Shown one piece after another: positions 7,259-16,559 of a DNA stretch of 64,000 nt. Below the pieces are notes generated by a model. It was not told where the DNA came from and made no database searches. It saw only the letters and a list, made by a program, of their open reading frames with translations. The translations under genes were made by a program, and so were the position numbers. Source of the DNA: Bradyrhizobium sp. cir1. GTDB taxonomy: Bacteria > Pseudomonadota > Alphaproteobacteria > Rhizobiales > Xanthobacteraceae. The stretch lies in the NCBI RefSeq assembly GCF_014198245.1, contig NZ_JACIHE010000003.1, positions 372,001-436,000 of the forward strand, in the 5' to 3' direction. Within the stretch, counting starts at the first letter, position 1; each line of letters opens with the position of its first letter.

Positions 7259-9607
7259 GTGTCTTCCATCCGTATCGTACGGCCGCGCAGCATCCTGCTC
7301 GCCTCCGCCGCGTTCACATCCTTCGCCGCTCTCGATCTGCCCACCGCGCTGGCGCAGCAGGCCCGCGAACCGCTGCCGCCCGTCGAGGTGTCGCCCGTCC
7401 AATCCCGTAAGCCGGCCAACCCGGCCGCCCGGGAAGCCCAGAGCACGCGCCGCGCGGCAGCGCGCCGGCCACCGGTCGCATCCGCGGTGCCGAAGCCTGC
7501 GGTGCCGGCCGCAGCCGCGCAGACGCCGCTCAACACCAATGCCGTGGCAGAAAGCGCCTCGCGCCTCGGCCTCACCGTGCGGGAGATACCCGCGACTGTT
7601 GAAGTCATCTCCGCCGAAACCATGCGCGAGCAGGGCTATCGCACCGTGTCCGAGGTGGCGCAGGGCGCGGTCGGAGTCACCTCCGGCGACGCGCCGGGGG
7701 AGCCGGCGGGTTTCTCGATGCGCGGCTTCACCAACAGCCAGATCAACACGCTCTACAACGGCATCAAGATCGGCCCGCAGAACATGACCTCGCGGATCAT
7801 GGACACGGCCAATCTGGAGGTTGTGGAATTCCTGAAGGGCCCGGCCTCGCTGATCTCGGGCGAGGGCGCTGCCGGCGGTGCGATCAACTTGGTCAACAAG
7901 CAGCCGCACACCGGCGCGATCCGGAACGAAGCGGACTTCTCGTACGACTCCCTGAACTCGTTCCGCACCCATTACGGCTCCGGCGGCAGCACCAACGTTC
8001 AAGGCCTCGACTACCGCTTCGACATCAGCCGCTCCTCGCTGAACGGCTTTGTCGACGACACCTATACCAAGACGCTCGATGTCTCCGGCCAGCTCAACTA
8101 CCGCATCTCCGACAGTCTCAAGGTCTGGGGCGCGATCGAGTACCGTGAGGATCGCGGAAAGGCCTATTGGGGCGCGCCGCTGGTGCCGGTCGCCTTCAGC
8201 GGCTCGCATGCGACGACGGGGATTGTCTCGGGCAGCTACTTCAACAGGACCGACCTCGGGGCTGTCACGATCGACGACCGCACCTTCAACACCAACTACA
8301 ATGTCCTCGACAATCGCAATGTGGGGCAGGAGGCGTGGCTGCGCGGCGGCTTCGAGCTGAAGCTGGCGCCCGACCTGACGCTGAAGAGCCAGGCCTATGG
8401 TTACGGTGCGGAGCGGTCGTGGTTCAACAACGAGATCGAGGCGTTCGATTCCACGACGAACAGGGTGTATCGCGAGCGCTTCTATGTCGCGCATAGCCAG
8501 CGCCTCGTCGGCAACATCACCGACCTGCTCTGGGACGCGAATATCGCAGGCTTCGACAACCGCCTGGTCACGACGCTGTCGTCGAGCTACCTCGACTTCG
8601 TCAGGCCGGGCGCGGCGAACTTCCCGTTCGATGATGTCTCGCTGGTCGATCCCGTCCGCGGCTATTACGGCCTGCTCACGACCAAGCAGCAGACCGCGCG
8701 CATCGACAACGAGGCGCTGTCGTTCGAGGACCGGCTGAAGCTGACGCGTACCTTTGCGCTGGTCGGCGGCCTGCGCGTCGAGCATATCGGGCTCGATCGC
8801 AATTCGACCGACTCCGCCGGGCTTGTGAACGCGGGCTTCCCGTTCACGAAAGACTGGGCGCCGGTGACGGGACGCATCGGCTACACCTGGGAGGCCGTGC
8901 CCGGCCTGACCTTCTTCAGCCAGTACGCGACCGGCGCTGACGTGTCCGCAAACAACATCTTCCTGCTGTTGCCGACCCAGCCGCTGGACCTGACGACGTC
9001 GCGCACCTACGAGACCGGCTTCAAGCATCTGTTCTGGGACAACCGGGCGGAGTGGTCGTTCTCGGCCTACGACATCCAGCGCAAGAACGTCTATGCGGCG
9101 GCCGGCGGGCAGGCACTCAATATTGCCGGACGACAGGTATCGAAGGGCGTCGAGCTCGCCGCCTCGGTGCGGCCGATCGAGCCCCTTCGGTTGTGGGGCA
9201 ACATCGCCTATGTCGATGCGCGCTATGCCGACTACAATTTCGCCGGCGGCTCGTTCTCGGGCAACACGCCGCCGAACGTGCCGCGCATCGTCGCGAATGC
9301 TGGTGCGTCGTATCGCTTCTTCACGCCGTGGCCGGGGGAGCTCGGCATCGTCGGCCGGCACGTCGGCGATCGCTACAGCACCGATGCCAACACGGTGACG
9401 ATGAACGCCTACACGGTCGGTGACGTCTACGCCTTCGTCGATATCCCGAAGACCGTGTTCAATGCCGTCGACCAGGCGCGCCTGACCTTCCGCGTGCGCA
9501 ACTTCACCGACAGGCGCTACGCGATCTGGGGCGATCCGTTCTATCCCGACCAGATCCTCTTGGGCGCGCCACGCACCTACGAGATCTCGGCCGCGTTCAA
9601 ATGGTAG
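7259..9607 (+). CDS. TonB-dependent receptor, siderophore-receptor (FhuA/FhuE-like) type
   Basis: The 782-residue outer-membrane protein has a signal peptide with a likely cut after ALA-32, and a TonB-box-like LPPVEVSP directly after it. An Ala/Pro/Arg-rich linker of about 60 residues follows, then a plug domain (REIPATVEVISAETM, SMRGFTNSQINTLYNG, VEFLKGPASLISGEGAAGGA) and a 22-strand-type barrel ending in aromatic-terminated YEISAAFKW. The architecture resembles ferric-siderophore receptors rather than BtuB. A B12 riboswitch precedes it, so the transported ligand is more likely a corrinoid or cobalt complex. The GTG start has GAGG 10 bp upstream. A PepSY-TM gene follows after 12 bp. Confidence 0.9.
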   Translation: MSSIRIVRPRSILLASAAFTSFAALDLPTALAQQAREPLPPVEVSPVQSRKPANPAAREAQSTRRAAARRPPVASAVPKPAVPAAAAQTPLNTNAVAESASRLGLTVREIPATVEVISAETMREQGYRTVSEVAQGAVGVTSGDAPGEPAGFSMRGFTNSQINTLYNGIKIGPQNMTSRIMDTANLEVVEFLKGPASLISGEGAAGGAINLVNKQPHTGAIRNEADFSYDSLNSFRTHYGSGGSTNVQGLDYRFDISRSSLNGFVDDTYTKTLDVSGQLNYRISDSLKVWGAIEYREDRGKAYWGAPLVPVAFSGSHATTGIVSGSYFNRTDLGAVTIDDRTFNTNYNVLDNRNVGQEAWLRGGFELKLAPDLTLKSQAYGYGAERSWFNNEIEAFDSTTNRVYRERFYVAHSQRLVGNITDLLWDANIAGFDNRLVTTLSSSYLDFVRPGAANFPFDDVSLVDPVRGYYGLLTTKQQTARIDNEALSFEDRLKLTRTFALVGGLRVEHIGLDRNSTDSAGLVNAGFPFTKDWAPVTGRIGYTWEAVPGLTFFSQYATGADVSANNIFLLLPTQPLDLTTSRTYETGFKHLFWDNRAEWSFSAYDIQRKNVYAAAGGQALNIAGRQVSKGVELAASVRPIEPLRLWGNIAYVDARYADYNFAGGSFSGNTPPNVPRIVANAGASYRFFTPWPGELGIVGRHVGDRYSTDANTVTMNAYTVGDVYAFVDIPKTVFNAVDQARLTFRVRNFTDRRYAIWGDPFYPDQILLGAPRTYEISAAFKW

Positions 9608-9619
9608 GGCGTTGACCGC

Positions 9620-11041
9620 ATGATGGGCGCGATCGTCCTCTCGCATCGCTGGCTCGGGATCGCGTTCTGCCTGCTGTTCGCGATGTGGTTCGCGAGCGGA
9701 ATCGTGATGCACTTCGTTCCGTTTCCGTCGCTGACGGAAGCGGAGCGGGTTGCCGGGCTGGCGCCGGTGGATTGGGGCGAGGTGCGGATCAGCGTTGCCG
9801 ATGCGGTGGCCGCGAGCGGGATCGCCCATGTCAGGCGCGTGCGCCTGATCCAGCGCGACGACGGACTGGTCTATGTCGTATCGGGCCCCTCGCGCCTGCG
9901 CGCGGTTCATGCGACCGACGGGCAGGATGGATCGGTGCGGTCGCCTGAGACAGCGCTCGCCATCGCGCGGGCTCATGCGCGTCAACGCGGGCTCGATGCC
10001 GCGCATGCGGCTGTCGTTGCACACGCCGACTACGATCAATGGAGCGTGCCGAACGGCTTTGACCGCCACCGGCCCCTGTTTCGCGTTGCGCTCGGCGATG
10101 TCGCCGGGACCGAGGTCTACATCTCCTCGCGCACCGGCGAGGTGGTGCTGGATACGACAAGAGGCGAGCGTGGCTGGAATCTCGTCGGCAGCGTCTTGCA
10201 CTGGATTTATCCGACAGTGCTGCGGAGCGACTGGGCGCTATGGGACGGCGTGGTCTGGACGCTCTCGCTGGTGGCCCTGTTCGTGGCGGTGCTGGGCGCG
10301 GTGCTCGGGATCGTGCGGGTCAAGTTGCAGGGACGCCGGGTCGCGACGCCTTATCGGGGCTGGCACGCCCTGCATCACATCATCGGTCTCGTCGCGACGG
10401 CCTTCCTGCTGACCTGGATCTTCAGCGGCTGGCTTTCGATGGATCACGGCCGGCTGTTCTCGCGCGGGCAGCCGACTTCGGCCGAAGCCAGTGTGATCAA
10501 TGCTTCGCCGGACTGGACGACCGCTCCATCGCCGGACCGGAAACCGCTATCGCCCTCGGCCCGTGAAGTCGAATGGTTTGCCTTTGACGGCAATGTCTAT
10601 CGACGCGAGCGAACCGGTCTCGACAAGCAGGTCGTGCTCCGGCCGGATGGTGGAGAGTCGCCGGTCCTCAACGCGCAAGCAATCGCGAGCATGATGGCGA
10701 GGCTTGCGACGGGCTGCGGTGCGCCGTCCGTTCTTGCCGGTGATGACGACTATCCCGCCCAGTCCAACGTCCCCGGGGCGCCCGTCTACCGCTCACGATG
10801 CGGCGATCTCTGGTTCGACATCGACAGCGCCGACGGTAGCGTGCTGCAAAGGCTGGATGCGTCGCGGCGGGCCTATCGCTGGGTCTACGGCGCGCTCCAC
10901 ACGCTTGATTTTCCAATCCTCATGGCGCATCCGCGCCTGCGCGATGTCCTCGTCGTCGGCCTCTGTGCGCTCGGGCTGGTGTTCTCGATCACTGGAATCG
11001 TCATCGGCTGGCGGCGGTTGCGTCGATCTTTCGCCAGCTAG
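9620..11041 (+). CDS. PepSY-associated transmembrane protein, probable inner-membrane reductase
   Basis: The 473-residue protein has four hydrophobic helices, near residues 7-30, 210-233, 251-273 and 442-464. Two periplasmic segments hold PepSY-like repeats (ISSRTGEVVLD and DIDSADGSVL are typical ends). Histidines sit at helix borders: H9, H194 (VLHWIYP), H249, H252 and H253 (WHALHH), and another in ALHTLDFP. These are candidate heme ligands. PepSY-TM proteins next to siderophore receptors are known or proposed to reduce the imported metal complex. Here it follows a B12-controlled receptor by 12 bp, so reduction of a corrinoid or cobalt complex is the inferred role. ATG 9620 and ATG 9623 are both possible starts. 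Confidence 0.82.
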   Translation: MMGAIVLSHRWLGIAFCLLFAMWFASGIVMHFVPFPSLTEAERVAGLAPVDWGEVRISVADAVAASGIAHVRRVRLIQRDDGLVYVVSGPSRLRAVHATDGQDGSVRSPETALAIARAHARQRGLDAAHAAVVAHADYDQWSVPNGFDRHRPLFRVALGDVAGTEVYISSRTGEVVLDTTRGERGWNLVGSVLHWIYPTVLRSDWALWDGVVWTLSLVALFVAVLGAVLGIVRVKLQGRRVATPYRGWHALHHIIGLVATAFLLTWIFSGWLSMDHGRLFSRGQPTSAEASVINASPDWTTAPSPDRKPLSPSAREVEWFAFDGNVYRRERTGLDKQVVLRPDGGESPVLNAQAIASMMARLATGCGAPSVLAGDDDYPAQSNVPGAPVYRSRCGDLWFDIDSADGSVLQRLDASRRAYRWVYGALHTLDFPILMAHPRLRDVLVVGLCALGLVFSITGIVIGWRRLRRSFAS

Positions 11042-11517
11042 GACGCCCGATCAAACAAAGAGTGCGAAAACAACCCCATGCACAGTAGCCGGCGATAATG
11101 AAATCAACGGCTTATGCCGGCATACCATGGAGCGCGTTGACACGTCGGGCAAAACAGGTGTATGTTGCTATTATTCCGAAATCGTCACGTTGCCCAAAGC
11201 TAGGCCGTCTACCTATAAACCCGGCGGCATCATGTAATTGGTGACTACGTCCACGTTGCTCCTATCGCGACCAAGTTCGCGCAGCAGCGCAGCATGTCGC
11301 GAGGGGCCACAACCAGACTCAGTGGAATGGTCTCTGGAAGTCCTTGAGCAGGCCTCGATCACTCGACGAGGTCGCAACGCACGCCAGAGAGACTAACCTG
11401 CAAGCCGGCTAAATCCTCTTTGGCCTGCTGCATCGACGGCCTATCCAATGCGTCAGAAACGCCTCGGGGCTCGCATAGACCTCATATTCAGTGTGAAGTG
11501 CAGCCTTCATCCCGGGC
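11042..11517. other. Intergenic stretch, no supported gene
   Basis: This 476-bp gap is richer in A and T than its surroundings, especially at 11050-11230. It contains only short open frames without a ribosome site or recognisable protein pattern; the longest notable one starts at ATG 11099 and would give about 48 residues. I see no terminator, tRNA or transposon end. The two flanking genes converge here. Confidence 0.5.
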
Positions 11518-11940
11518 TTACTTCGGCACGGGTGAGCCGTGATGCTGCGCCACCAGCCATTTGCCGTCCACCTTCACCCAGGCCAGGGTCAGGCGAAAGG
11601 GCAACACGGTGCCGTTGGGCAGCGTGAAGTCGGCGAAGCCGGAGCTCAACAACGCGTCGGGACCTGCCGTGATCGCCTGCTGGTCGCCCATTTTCACCTT
11701 GATGCCCGGCGGCAGCTTGCTGAAATAGGTGCGCACGCCGTCCGTGCCGGTGAACAGCTGAGCCGTCGAGCCGAACAGCATGGCGTCCTTGGTGTAGATC
11801 GCGGCAAACTTCTCCGCATCACCGGAATTATAAACCTGCTCCCACTGCGCGCGCGCCGCCACCGCGTCTTCGTTTGGTCCCGCCTTCGCCGCCGATATGG
11901 ATAGCAGCACGACCAAGATTGCCAACGAACGATAAATCAT
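11518..11940 (-). CDS. Secreted NTF2-like (SnoaL/SgcJ-EcaC family) protein
   Basis: The 140-residue protein has a clear signal peptide (MIYRSLAILVVLLSISAAKA, cut after A20), so it is exported. The mature part looks like a SnoaL/DUF4440-type NTF2 fold: WEQVYNSGDAEKFAAIYTKD, then FTGTDGVRTYF, and a C-terminal LAWVKVDGKWLVAQHH. Such domains bind small ligands or catalyse simple reactions, but no substrate can be assigned here. The start is supported by AGGGGG about 10 bp upstream. It stands alone between converging genes; its function is unknown. Confidence 0.75.
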   Translation of the reverse strand: MIYRSLAILVVLLSISAAKAGPNEDAVAARAQWEQVYNSGDAEKFAAIYTKDAMLFGSTAQLFTGTDGVRTYFSKLPPGIKVKMGDQQAITAGPDALLSSGFADFTLPNGTVLPFRLTLAWVKVDGKWLVAQHHGSPVPK

Positions 11941-12152
11941 TTTTCAATTTCCCCCTTAGAACTCCAATCCGGGTAGCGTAGCACAGCCCGTTGGCGGTGG
12001 AAAAGGAACAGACCGGCCCAGCTAGCCGATAGACGAACCCAAGCTTCCCGATTGAAGCGAAGGGGCCGCTGCTTCTGCTTCACCCTCATTAGCGGATCGC
12101 TTGGACAGCCTAGGAGGTAGTCAGCCTCGGGCCAACAGCGGACATGCCGGCC

Positions 12153-13127
12153 CTATTCGATCACTTCGTCGGCGCTGGCGAGCAAGGCTGGCGGCAGTTC
12201 AAGTCCAATCATTTTCGCCGACTTTTGATTGAGTGCGAACTTGAAACTGGTCGGCTGCTGCACCGGCAAGTTCCGCTCCCCTCTCAAGACGCGGGCAACG
12301 TAGGCGCCGCATTGGCGGTAGATCTCGATATAGTCGGTGGAATAGCTGCTCAGTCCGCCGGCCTCCACAAAATCGCGCACAGGATATGAGGCTGGGATGG
12401 CGTAGCGGGTCGCCAACTCGACGATCGGATGGCGCAAGGCACCATAGGCAGTGTCCGCCCCCACCAATAAAGCGTCCACCTTGCTCCGCCCCATACTCTC
12501 GAACGCTTTCTCGATTTCGACGAGATTGCGCGCTTGCACGATCACAAGGTGGAGTCCCAGGCCTCGCGCAAGCTCCGTGTTCGTCTTCAACGCAGCTTCG
12601 GTGAACGCCGGGTTTGCAGGGTTCACCATGTAGGCCACCGTCTTCGCCTTTGGTACAAGCTCATGCAGCAGTTGCAGTCGCTTGGAGAAGAGCTGGCCCG
12701 CGAGACTGGTGATCCCGGTGATGTTTCTACCCGGCTGGGCAAGGCTTGGAACAACCCCTGTCTTTACAGGATCCGCCCCCATAACAAACACAATGGGAAT
12801 GGACCCTGCGGCCTCCTTTGCAGCGAGAACGGCCGGTGTGTTCGCTCCCACGAAGATCACATCGATCTTGCGTTGGACGAGTTCGGAAGCAAGCTGGCTC
12901 AGCCGATCCTGATCGTTGTTCGCAAGCCGATACTCGAGAGAAACGTTCTGATCTCGCTTGAATCCGGCCTCGGCGAGGCCTGCCTCGAACGCAGCGAAAT
13001 AATGCTGCGATGTCTCGAAACTTGCGCTGTGCAGTATTCCGATCGATCGCGCTGATATAGCTTGAGCCGCAGCACGCGGACCAATGGCCGCGACACCCAT
13101 CAGTCCGATGAACTCCCTCCGCCTCAT
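12153..13127 (-). CDS. Orphan ABC transporter substrate-binding protein (PF04392-type)
   Basis: The 324-residue protein starts MRRREFIGLMGVAAIG, a Tat-like signal (RRREF), followed by an ABC_sub_bind domain: SIGILHSASFETSQHYFAAF, then VIFVGANTPAVLAAKEAA, PIVFVMGADPVKTGVV, and VDALLVGADTAYG. This family is related to TrpX-like binding proteins for aromatic amino acids or similar solutes. No permease or ATPase gene is adjacent, so partner and ligand are unknown. GGGGAG lies about 7 bp before the ATG. Rhizobial genomes often carry many such orphan copies. Confidence 0.82.
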   Translation of the reverse strand: MRRREFIGLMGVAAIGPRAAAQAISARSIGILHSASFETSQHYFAAFEAGLAEAGFKRDQNVSLEYRLANNDQDRLSQLASELVQRKIDVIFVGANTPAVLAAKEAAGSIPIVFVMGADPVKTGVVPSLAQPGRNITGITSLAGQLFSKRLQLLHELVPKAKTVAYMVNPANPAFTEAALKTNTELARGLGLHLVIVQARNLVEIEKAFESMGRSKVDALLVGADTAYGALRHPIVELATRYAIPASYPVRDFVEAGGLSSYSTDYIEIYRQCGAYVARVLRGERNLPVQQPTSFKFALNQKSAKMIGLELPPALLASADEVIE

Positions 13128-13388
13128 GTGCGCTCCCCGTCTTCCCGAGATAATATCGGGTCGCTCCAGTCAAGCAAGGTCGCTGAAATCGAGAGGCTAG
13201 GTCGGCTAGGGGTCATTTTCGACGGTTTCAGCGTAGATTGTCGGCCGGCTGATATCCGCTTCTGCCTCGTAAGCGTCCAACCGGAGCCTCCCCGGAAGCG
13301 TTGCGTCGGGCCAGACCCGTGTGATTCAAGCTTCCAAACTGGGGTCGAATCATGCGCCACGAACTCGCCGATTACGAATGGATTGCCA

Positions 13389-14755
13389 TCAAGCCAACTC
13401 CGCCTCGATCTGCCGCGCCGCGCGCAGCAGCGTGCGGTCCTGGCCGCGCCGGGCGATGATCTGGAGACCGAACGGAAGCCCGCGTGCGTCGGTCCCGCAG
13501 GGAATCGAGATCGCCGGCAGCCGGGCGTGATTGACGAACGGCGTGAACACGGCATGCCCGCGCGGACTCGCGGCGCGGCCGCCGATCGTGTCGGGTCCCG
13601 CTTGCGTGAACGGCCAGGCGACACAGGGCACGGTCGGCGTGAGCAGCAGATCGACCTCGGTGAAGAAGGCCGCGAAGGCATTGGCAATCGCAGCGCTCGC
13701 GACCAGCGCAGCGGCAACGTCGGTGCCCGACCACGACAGCCCACGCTCGATCTGCCTGGCGATATCAGGATCGAAGACGGTCGGATCCTTGCCGAAAGCG
13801 TCGCCATAGAGCGCGGCGAGGCCGGCATGCTGAAGCGGCATGATGGCCTCCTCCGTCGCGCCGGCCGGCCAGACAGGATCGCGCTGCATGATGCCAAGGC
13901 CTCCGGCGGAGAGACGGGCGATAACGGAAACCAGCCCGTTGGCGACGACGTCATCGACCGCGACGTCGAGCCCGAGACGCGGTGAGAAGGCGATGCGGAG
14001 GCCAGCAAGGTCAGTGGCCTCATGCGCGATGCCGGCCGAATCCGGATCGCGCGGATCGGCGCCGGCCATGACCTCGAACGCCAGCGCGATATCGGCGACA
14101 TCGGCAGCAATCGGCGCCATGACGGAGAGGCCGAAGAACGGTTCGGCGAAACCCGGTCCATAGGGAATTGCGCCGTAGGACGGCTTGAAGCCGGCGACGC
14201 CGACATGGGCCGGCGGCCTGCGGCTGGAGCCACCGGCATCGGTGCCGATCGCGAGCGGCACGAGGCCGGCCGCAACCGCAGCGGCCGGGCCGCCCGACGA
14301 GCCGCCGGGTGTGAGCGTGGGATCGAGCGGATGCCGCGTTGGCCCGCACAGAAGCGAGGTGGTGACGCCCTTGCAGGCGAACTCGGACGTCGCGCCGATG
14401 CCGACGATGACGGCGCCGGCCTTGCGCAGCCGCTCGATCGCAATGCCATCGCGTGGCGCGATGAAATCGCAAAACAGGCGCGAGCCCTGCGTCACGCGCC
14501 AGCCGCCGACCCAGATGTTATCCTTGACGATGATGGGAACGCCGGCGAGCGGCATGGTCTCGCCGGCACGGAGGCGAGCATCGACCGCAGCGGCATCGGC
14601 AAGCGTGCGTTCGGGATCGACCGTGACGACCGCGTTCAAGGCGCCTTCGCGGCCTCGATGCGGCCGAGGGCGGCCTTGGCGGTCTCGACAGCGCTCGTCC
14701 GCCCCGCGATGAGGTCGGCAGCAATCTCGCGCGCGCTATGTGTCCGCTTTGTCAT
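13389..14755 (-). pseudogene. Amidase (amidase-signature family) with a frameshift near codon 38
   Basis: The main frame (13389-14639) encodes 416 residues of an amidase: VPIIVKDN with the catalytic Lys, TPGGSSGGPAAAVAAG with the cis-Ser, and IGTDAGGSSRRPP with the nucleophilic Ser. It lacks the N-terminal helix. That helix is found in another frame, from ATG 14755 (SAREIAADLIAGRTSAVETA...GRIEAAKAP), which stops at 14636 exactly where the main frame begins with LNAVVTVDPE. Loss of one base at about 14640 explains both. ATG 14755 has a strong GGGGAGG site and overlaps the MFS gene by 20 bp. Reconstituted length would be about 455 residues. It is either a real pseudogene or a sequencing error. 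Confidence 0.75.
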
Positions 14756-15932
14756 GGCCTCCCCAGATCAGCGCCAATGTGCCGCCGAGGGCGAGGCATG
14801 CCAAGGCGAAGAAGGCCATGCCAAGGCTGGCCACGCCATCAAGGATCGACACCAGCGCCGGCGCCGCGAGCAGCCCGGCATAGGATGCTGTCAGCACCGC
14901 GCCGGTGGTCTCGCCGATCCGGTCCTGCGGGGCGAGGCGGGCGATCTCGGCGATGAAGACGCCGTTCCAGCCCGACGCCGTCAGGCCGAACAACGCGGCA
15001 ACGATGAATTGCCCGCTGCGGCCGAGCGAAGCGCCGTTAAGGCCCAGCAGCGCGGCGCAGAAGGCCATGCCGAGGCCGATGACGACGAGCACGGCGCGGG
15101 AGGCGTCGAGGCGCATGGCAACATAGCCCCAGCCGAGACGGCCGACGAGGCCGCCGGCTTGCGCGCAGGCGAGCGCCATGCCGGCCTCGATATGGCTGAG
15201 GCCGAGCTCGCGGGTGCCGAGCGTGACGAGGACCGTGTTGAGCGACACCTGCATCGCGCTGAACGGCATCGAAGCCAGCGCCAGCATCGCGATGCGCCGG
15301 TCCGCAATCACCAGCGCCAGCCGGGCGCGCAGATCGAGCTTTGGCGGCGGGGCGGCCTTGCCGGCATAGGCCGGCCGCAACCATTCGAACAGCGCGATCG
15401 CGAGCAGCGCGGAGAAGCCTACCACCGCGTAGCACCAGGCCGGTCCGAACGCGATGGCGATCGCGGGTAGGGCCAGCGAGCCGCAGACGGCGCCAATCTG
15501 GTTGCCGGTCTGGCGCACCGAGAAGACGAAGGCACGGCGCTCGGCGGTGACGAGCCGCGACAGCAGCGCCGCGCTCGCCGGCGTCTCGGGTCCCATGGCG
15601 AGGCCGAGGCAGAGGCCCGCGGCCAGCAGGGCCGCGCTCGATCCGAGCGAAGCCAGCGCCATGCCGACGACGATGGCCGCCGCGCACAGGCTCGCGATCC
15701 GTAGCGAGCCGACCCGCGCGATCAAGCCGCCGCCCCAGAACGAGGCGGGGATGCCGACCGCGAACACCGCACAGGAAAACATCGAGAGCTGCCAGACCTC
15801 GATATGGGCGCGCGGGGCGACCACGCCGGGCGCGAACAAGGCAAGCGCGACGAGGGCCTGAAGCGCGGTCATCGCCCCCAGGGCCGGCAGCAGCGCGGGT
15901 GCTGGCCGAGCGGCCGTGTTTCCGTCTACCAT
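14736..15932 (-). CDS. Major facilitator superfamily transporter
   Basis: The 398-residue protein has about 12 hydrophobic segments with the usual two six-helix halves. The central cytoplasmic loop is at about residues 190-205 (KAAPPPKLDLRARLA). Conserved-looking features include the segment LAMGPETPASAALLSRLV and FSVRQTGNQIGAVCGSLALP, typical of cyanate/nitrate-transporter-like (CynX/NimT-like) MFS proteins. The ligand is unknown. The downstream amidase starts inside its 3' end, so the pair is likely co-translated. ATG 15932 is chosen because the upstream in-frame extension to 16013 lies in the divergent gene. Confidence 0.8.
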   Translation of the reverse strand: MVDGNTAARPAPALLPALGAMTALQALVALALFAPGVVAPRAHIEVWQLSMFSCAVFAVGIPASFWGGGLIARVGSLRIASLCAAAIVVGMALASLGSSAALLAAGLCLGLAMGPETPASAALLSRLVTAERRAFVFSVRQTGNQIGAVCGSLALPAIAIAFGPAWCYAVVGFSALLAIALFEWLRPAYAGKAAPPPKLDLRARLALVIADRRIAMLALASMPFSAMQVSLNTVLVTLGTRELGLSHIEAGMALACAQAGGLVGRLGWGYVAMRLDASRAVLVVIGLGMAFCAALLGLNGASLGRSGQFIVAALFGLTASGWNGVFIAEIARLAPQDRIGETTGAVLTASYAGLLAAPALVSILDGVASLGMAFFALACLALGGTLALIWGGHDKADT

Positions 15933-15958
15933 GGCGGCGTGCTCATGGGAGGAACATC

Positions 15959-16294
15959 GTGGCAGGCGGTATTTCCATTCACGCGGTCGATGTGGCGAGC
16001 GGGCGCCCGGCACAGGGCCTGCGCGTCGAAATCTGGCGGATCGATCCGGACTCGTTGCGCATCGCTGACGGGCGGCTCGGTGCCAGCGGCGTGCTCGATC
16101 ATGCCGTGGCGCAAGGTGCGGGCGTCACGGCTGGCGAGTACGAGGTGCTGTTTCATCTCGGCGAGTTCTTTGGCGAGCGCGACGGCTTCCTGACCGTGAC
16201 GCCGTTCCGCTTCCGCATCAAGAACGTTGACGAGCATTTTCATCTGCCGCTGAAATTCACGCGCTGGGGCTATTCGCTGTTCCGCGGTGCCTAG
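15959..16294 (+). CDS. Transthyretin-like / hydroxyisourate hydrolase family protein with altered active site
   Basis: The 111-residue protein starts at GTG 15959 behind GGGAGG. It follows the 5-hydroxyisourate hydrolase fold: ISIHAVDVASGRPAQGLRVE, then TAGEYEVLFHLGEFF, and VDEHFHLPLKF...WGYSLFRGA. The N-terminal His and the EHxH His are kept. The C-terminal YRGS signature is FRGA, and the Arg expected in the DKDGR-type turn aligns with Val in GASGV. Two of the four residues used in catalysis by true enzymes are thus changed. It may hydrolyse a related lactam or only bind ligand. It is divergent from the MFS/amidase pair. Confidence 0.72.
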   Translation: MAGGISIHAVDVASGRPAQGLRVEIWRIDPDSLRIADGRLGASGVLDHAVAQGAGVTAGEYEVLFHLGEFFGERDGFLTVTPFRFRIKNVDEHFHLPLKFTRWGYSLFRGA

Positions 16295-16323
16295 GAAAAC
16301 GTGGCGGGAAGCCTACCTGCGGC

Positions 16324-16452
16324 CATCCTTCGAGACGCCCGCCTCCGGCGGGCCCTCAGGATGAGGACGGAGTACGTGGCGGCAATTCGGCAGGCAAAAC
16401 TGCCGCTAAGCCTCATCCTGAGGAGACCGCGGAGCGGTCGTCTCGAAGGACG
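16324..16452. repeat. Interspersed palindromic repeat
   Basis: The outer arms CATCCTTCGAGACG (16324-16337) and CGTCTCGAAGGACG (16439-16452) pair at 13 of 14 positions. Inner arms CCTCAGGATGAGG (from about 16354) and CCTCATCCTGAGG (from about 16410) also pair. The element resembles the one at 28912-29026, sharing ATCCTTCGAG and CTCAGGATGA. It fills the gap between two converging genes and is probably a REP-like element rather than a gene. Confidence 0.75.
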
Positions 16453-16559
16453 AGGCGCTTGCTCGGGCCTTACCAAGTCATATGTGATAGCCCTGCCCCC
16501 CAAGGGGGCAGTGAACGCACTTCCACTCGGGAGAAAGGCGAGGCTCATCCCATCAGCCC

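Noticed and set aside
7178..10201. A 1007-codon open frame on the minus strand
   Set aside because: It is antisense to the TonB receptor and PepSY genes, is rich in Arg/His/Asp as expected for a shadow of high-GC coding DNA, and has no recognisable domain.
11099..11245. Small frame of about 48 codons in the gap after the PepSY gene
   Set aside because: No ribosome site and no recognisable pattern; the composition differs from genes in the window. It could be a repeat remnant.
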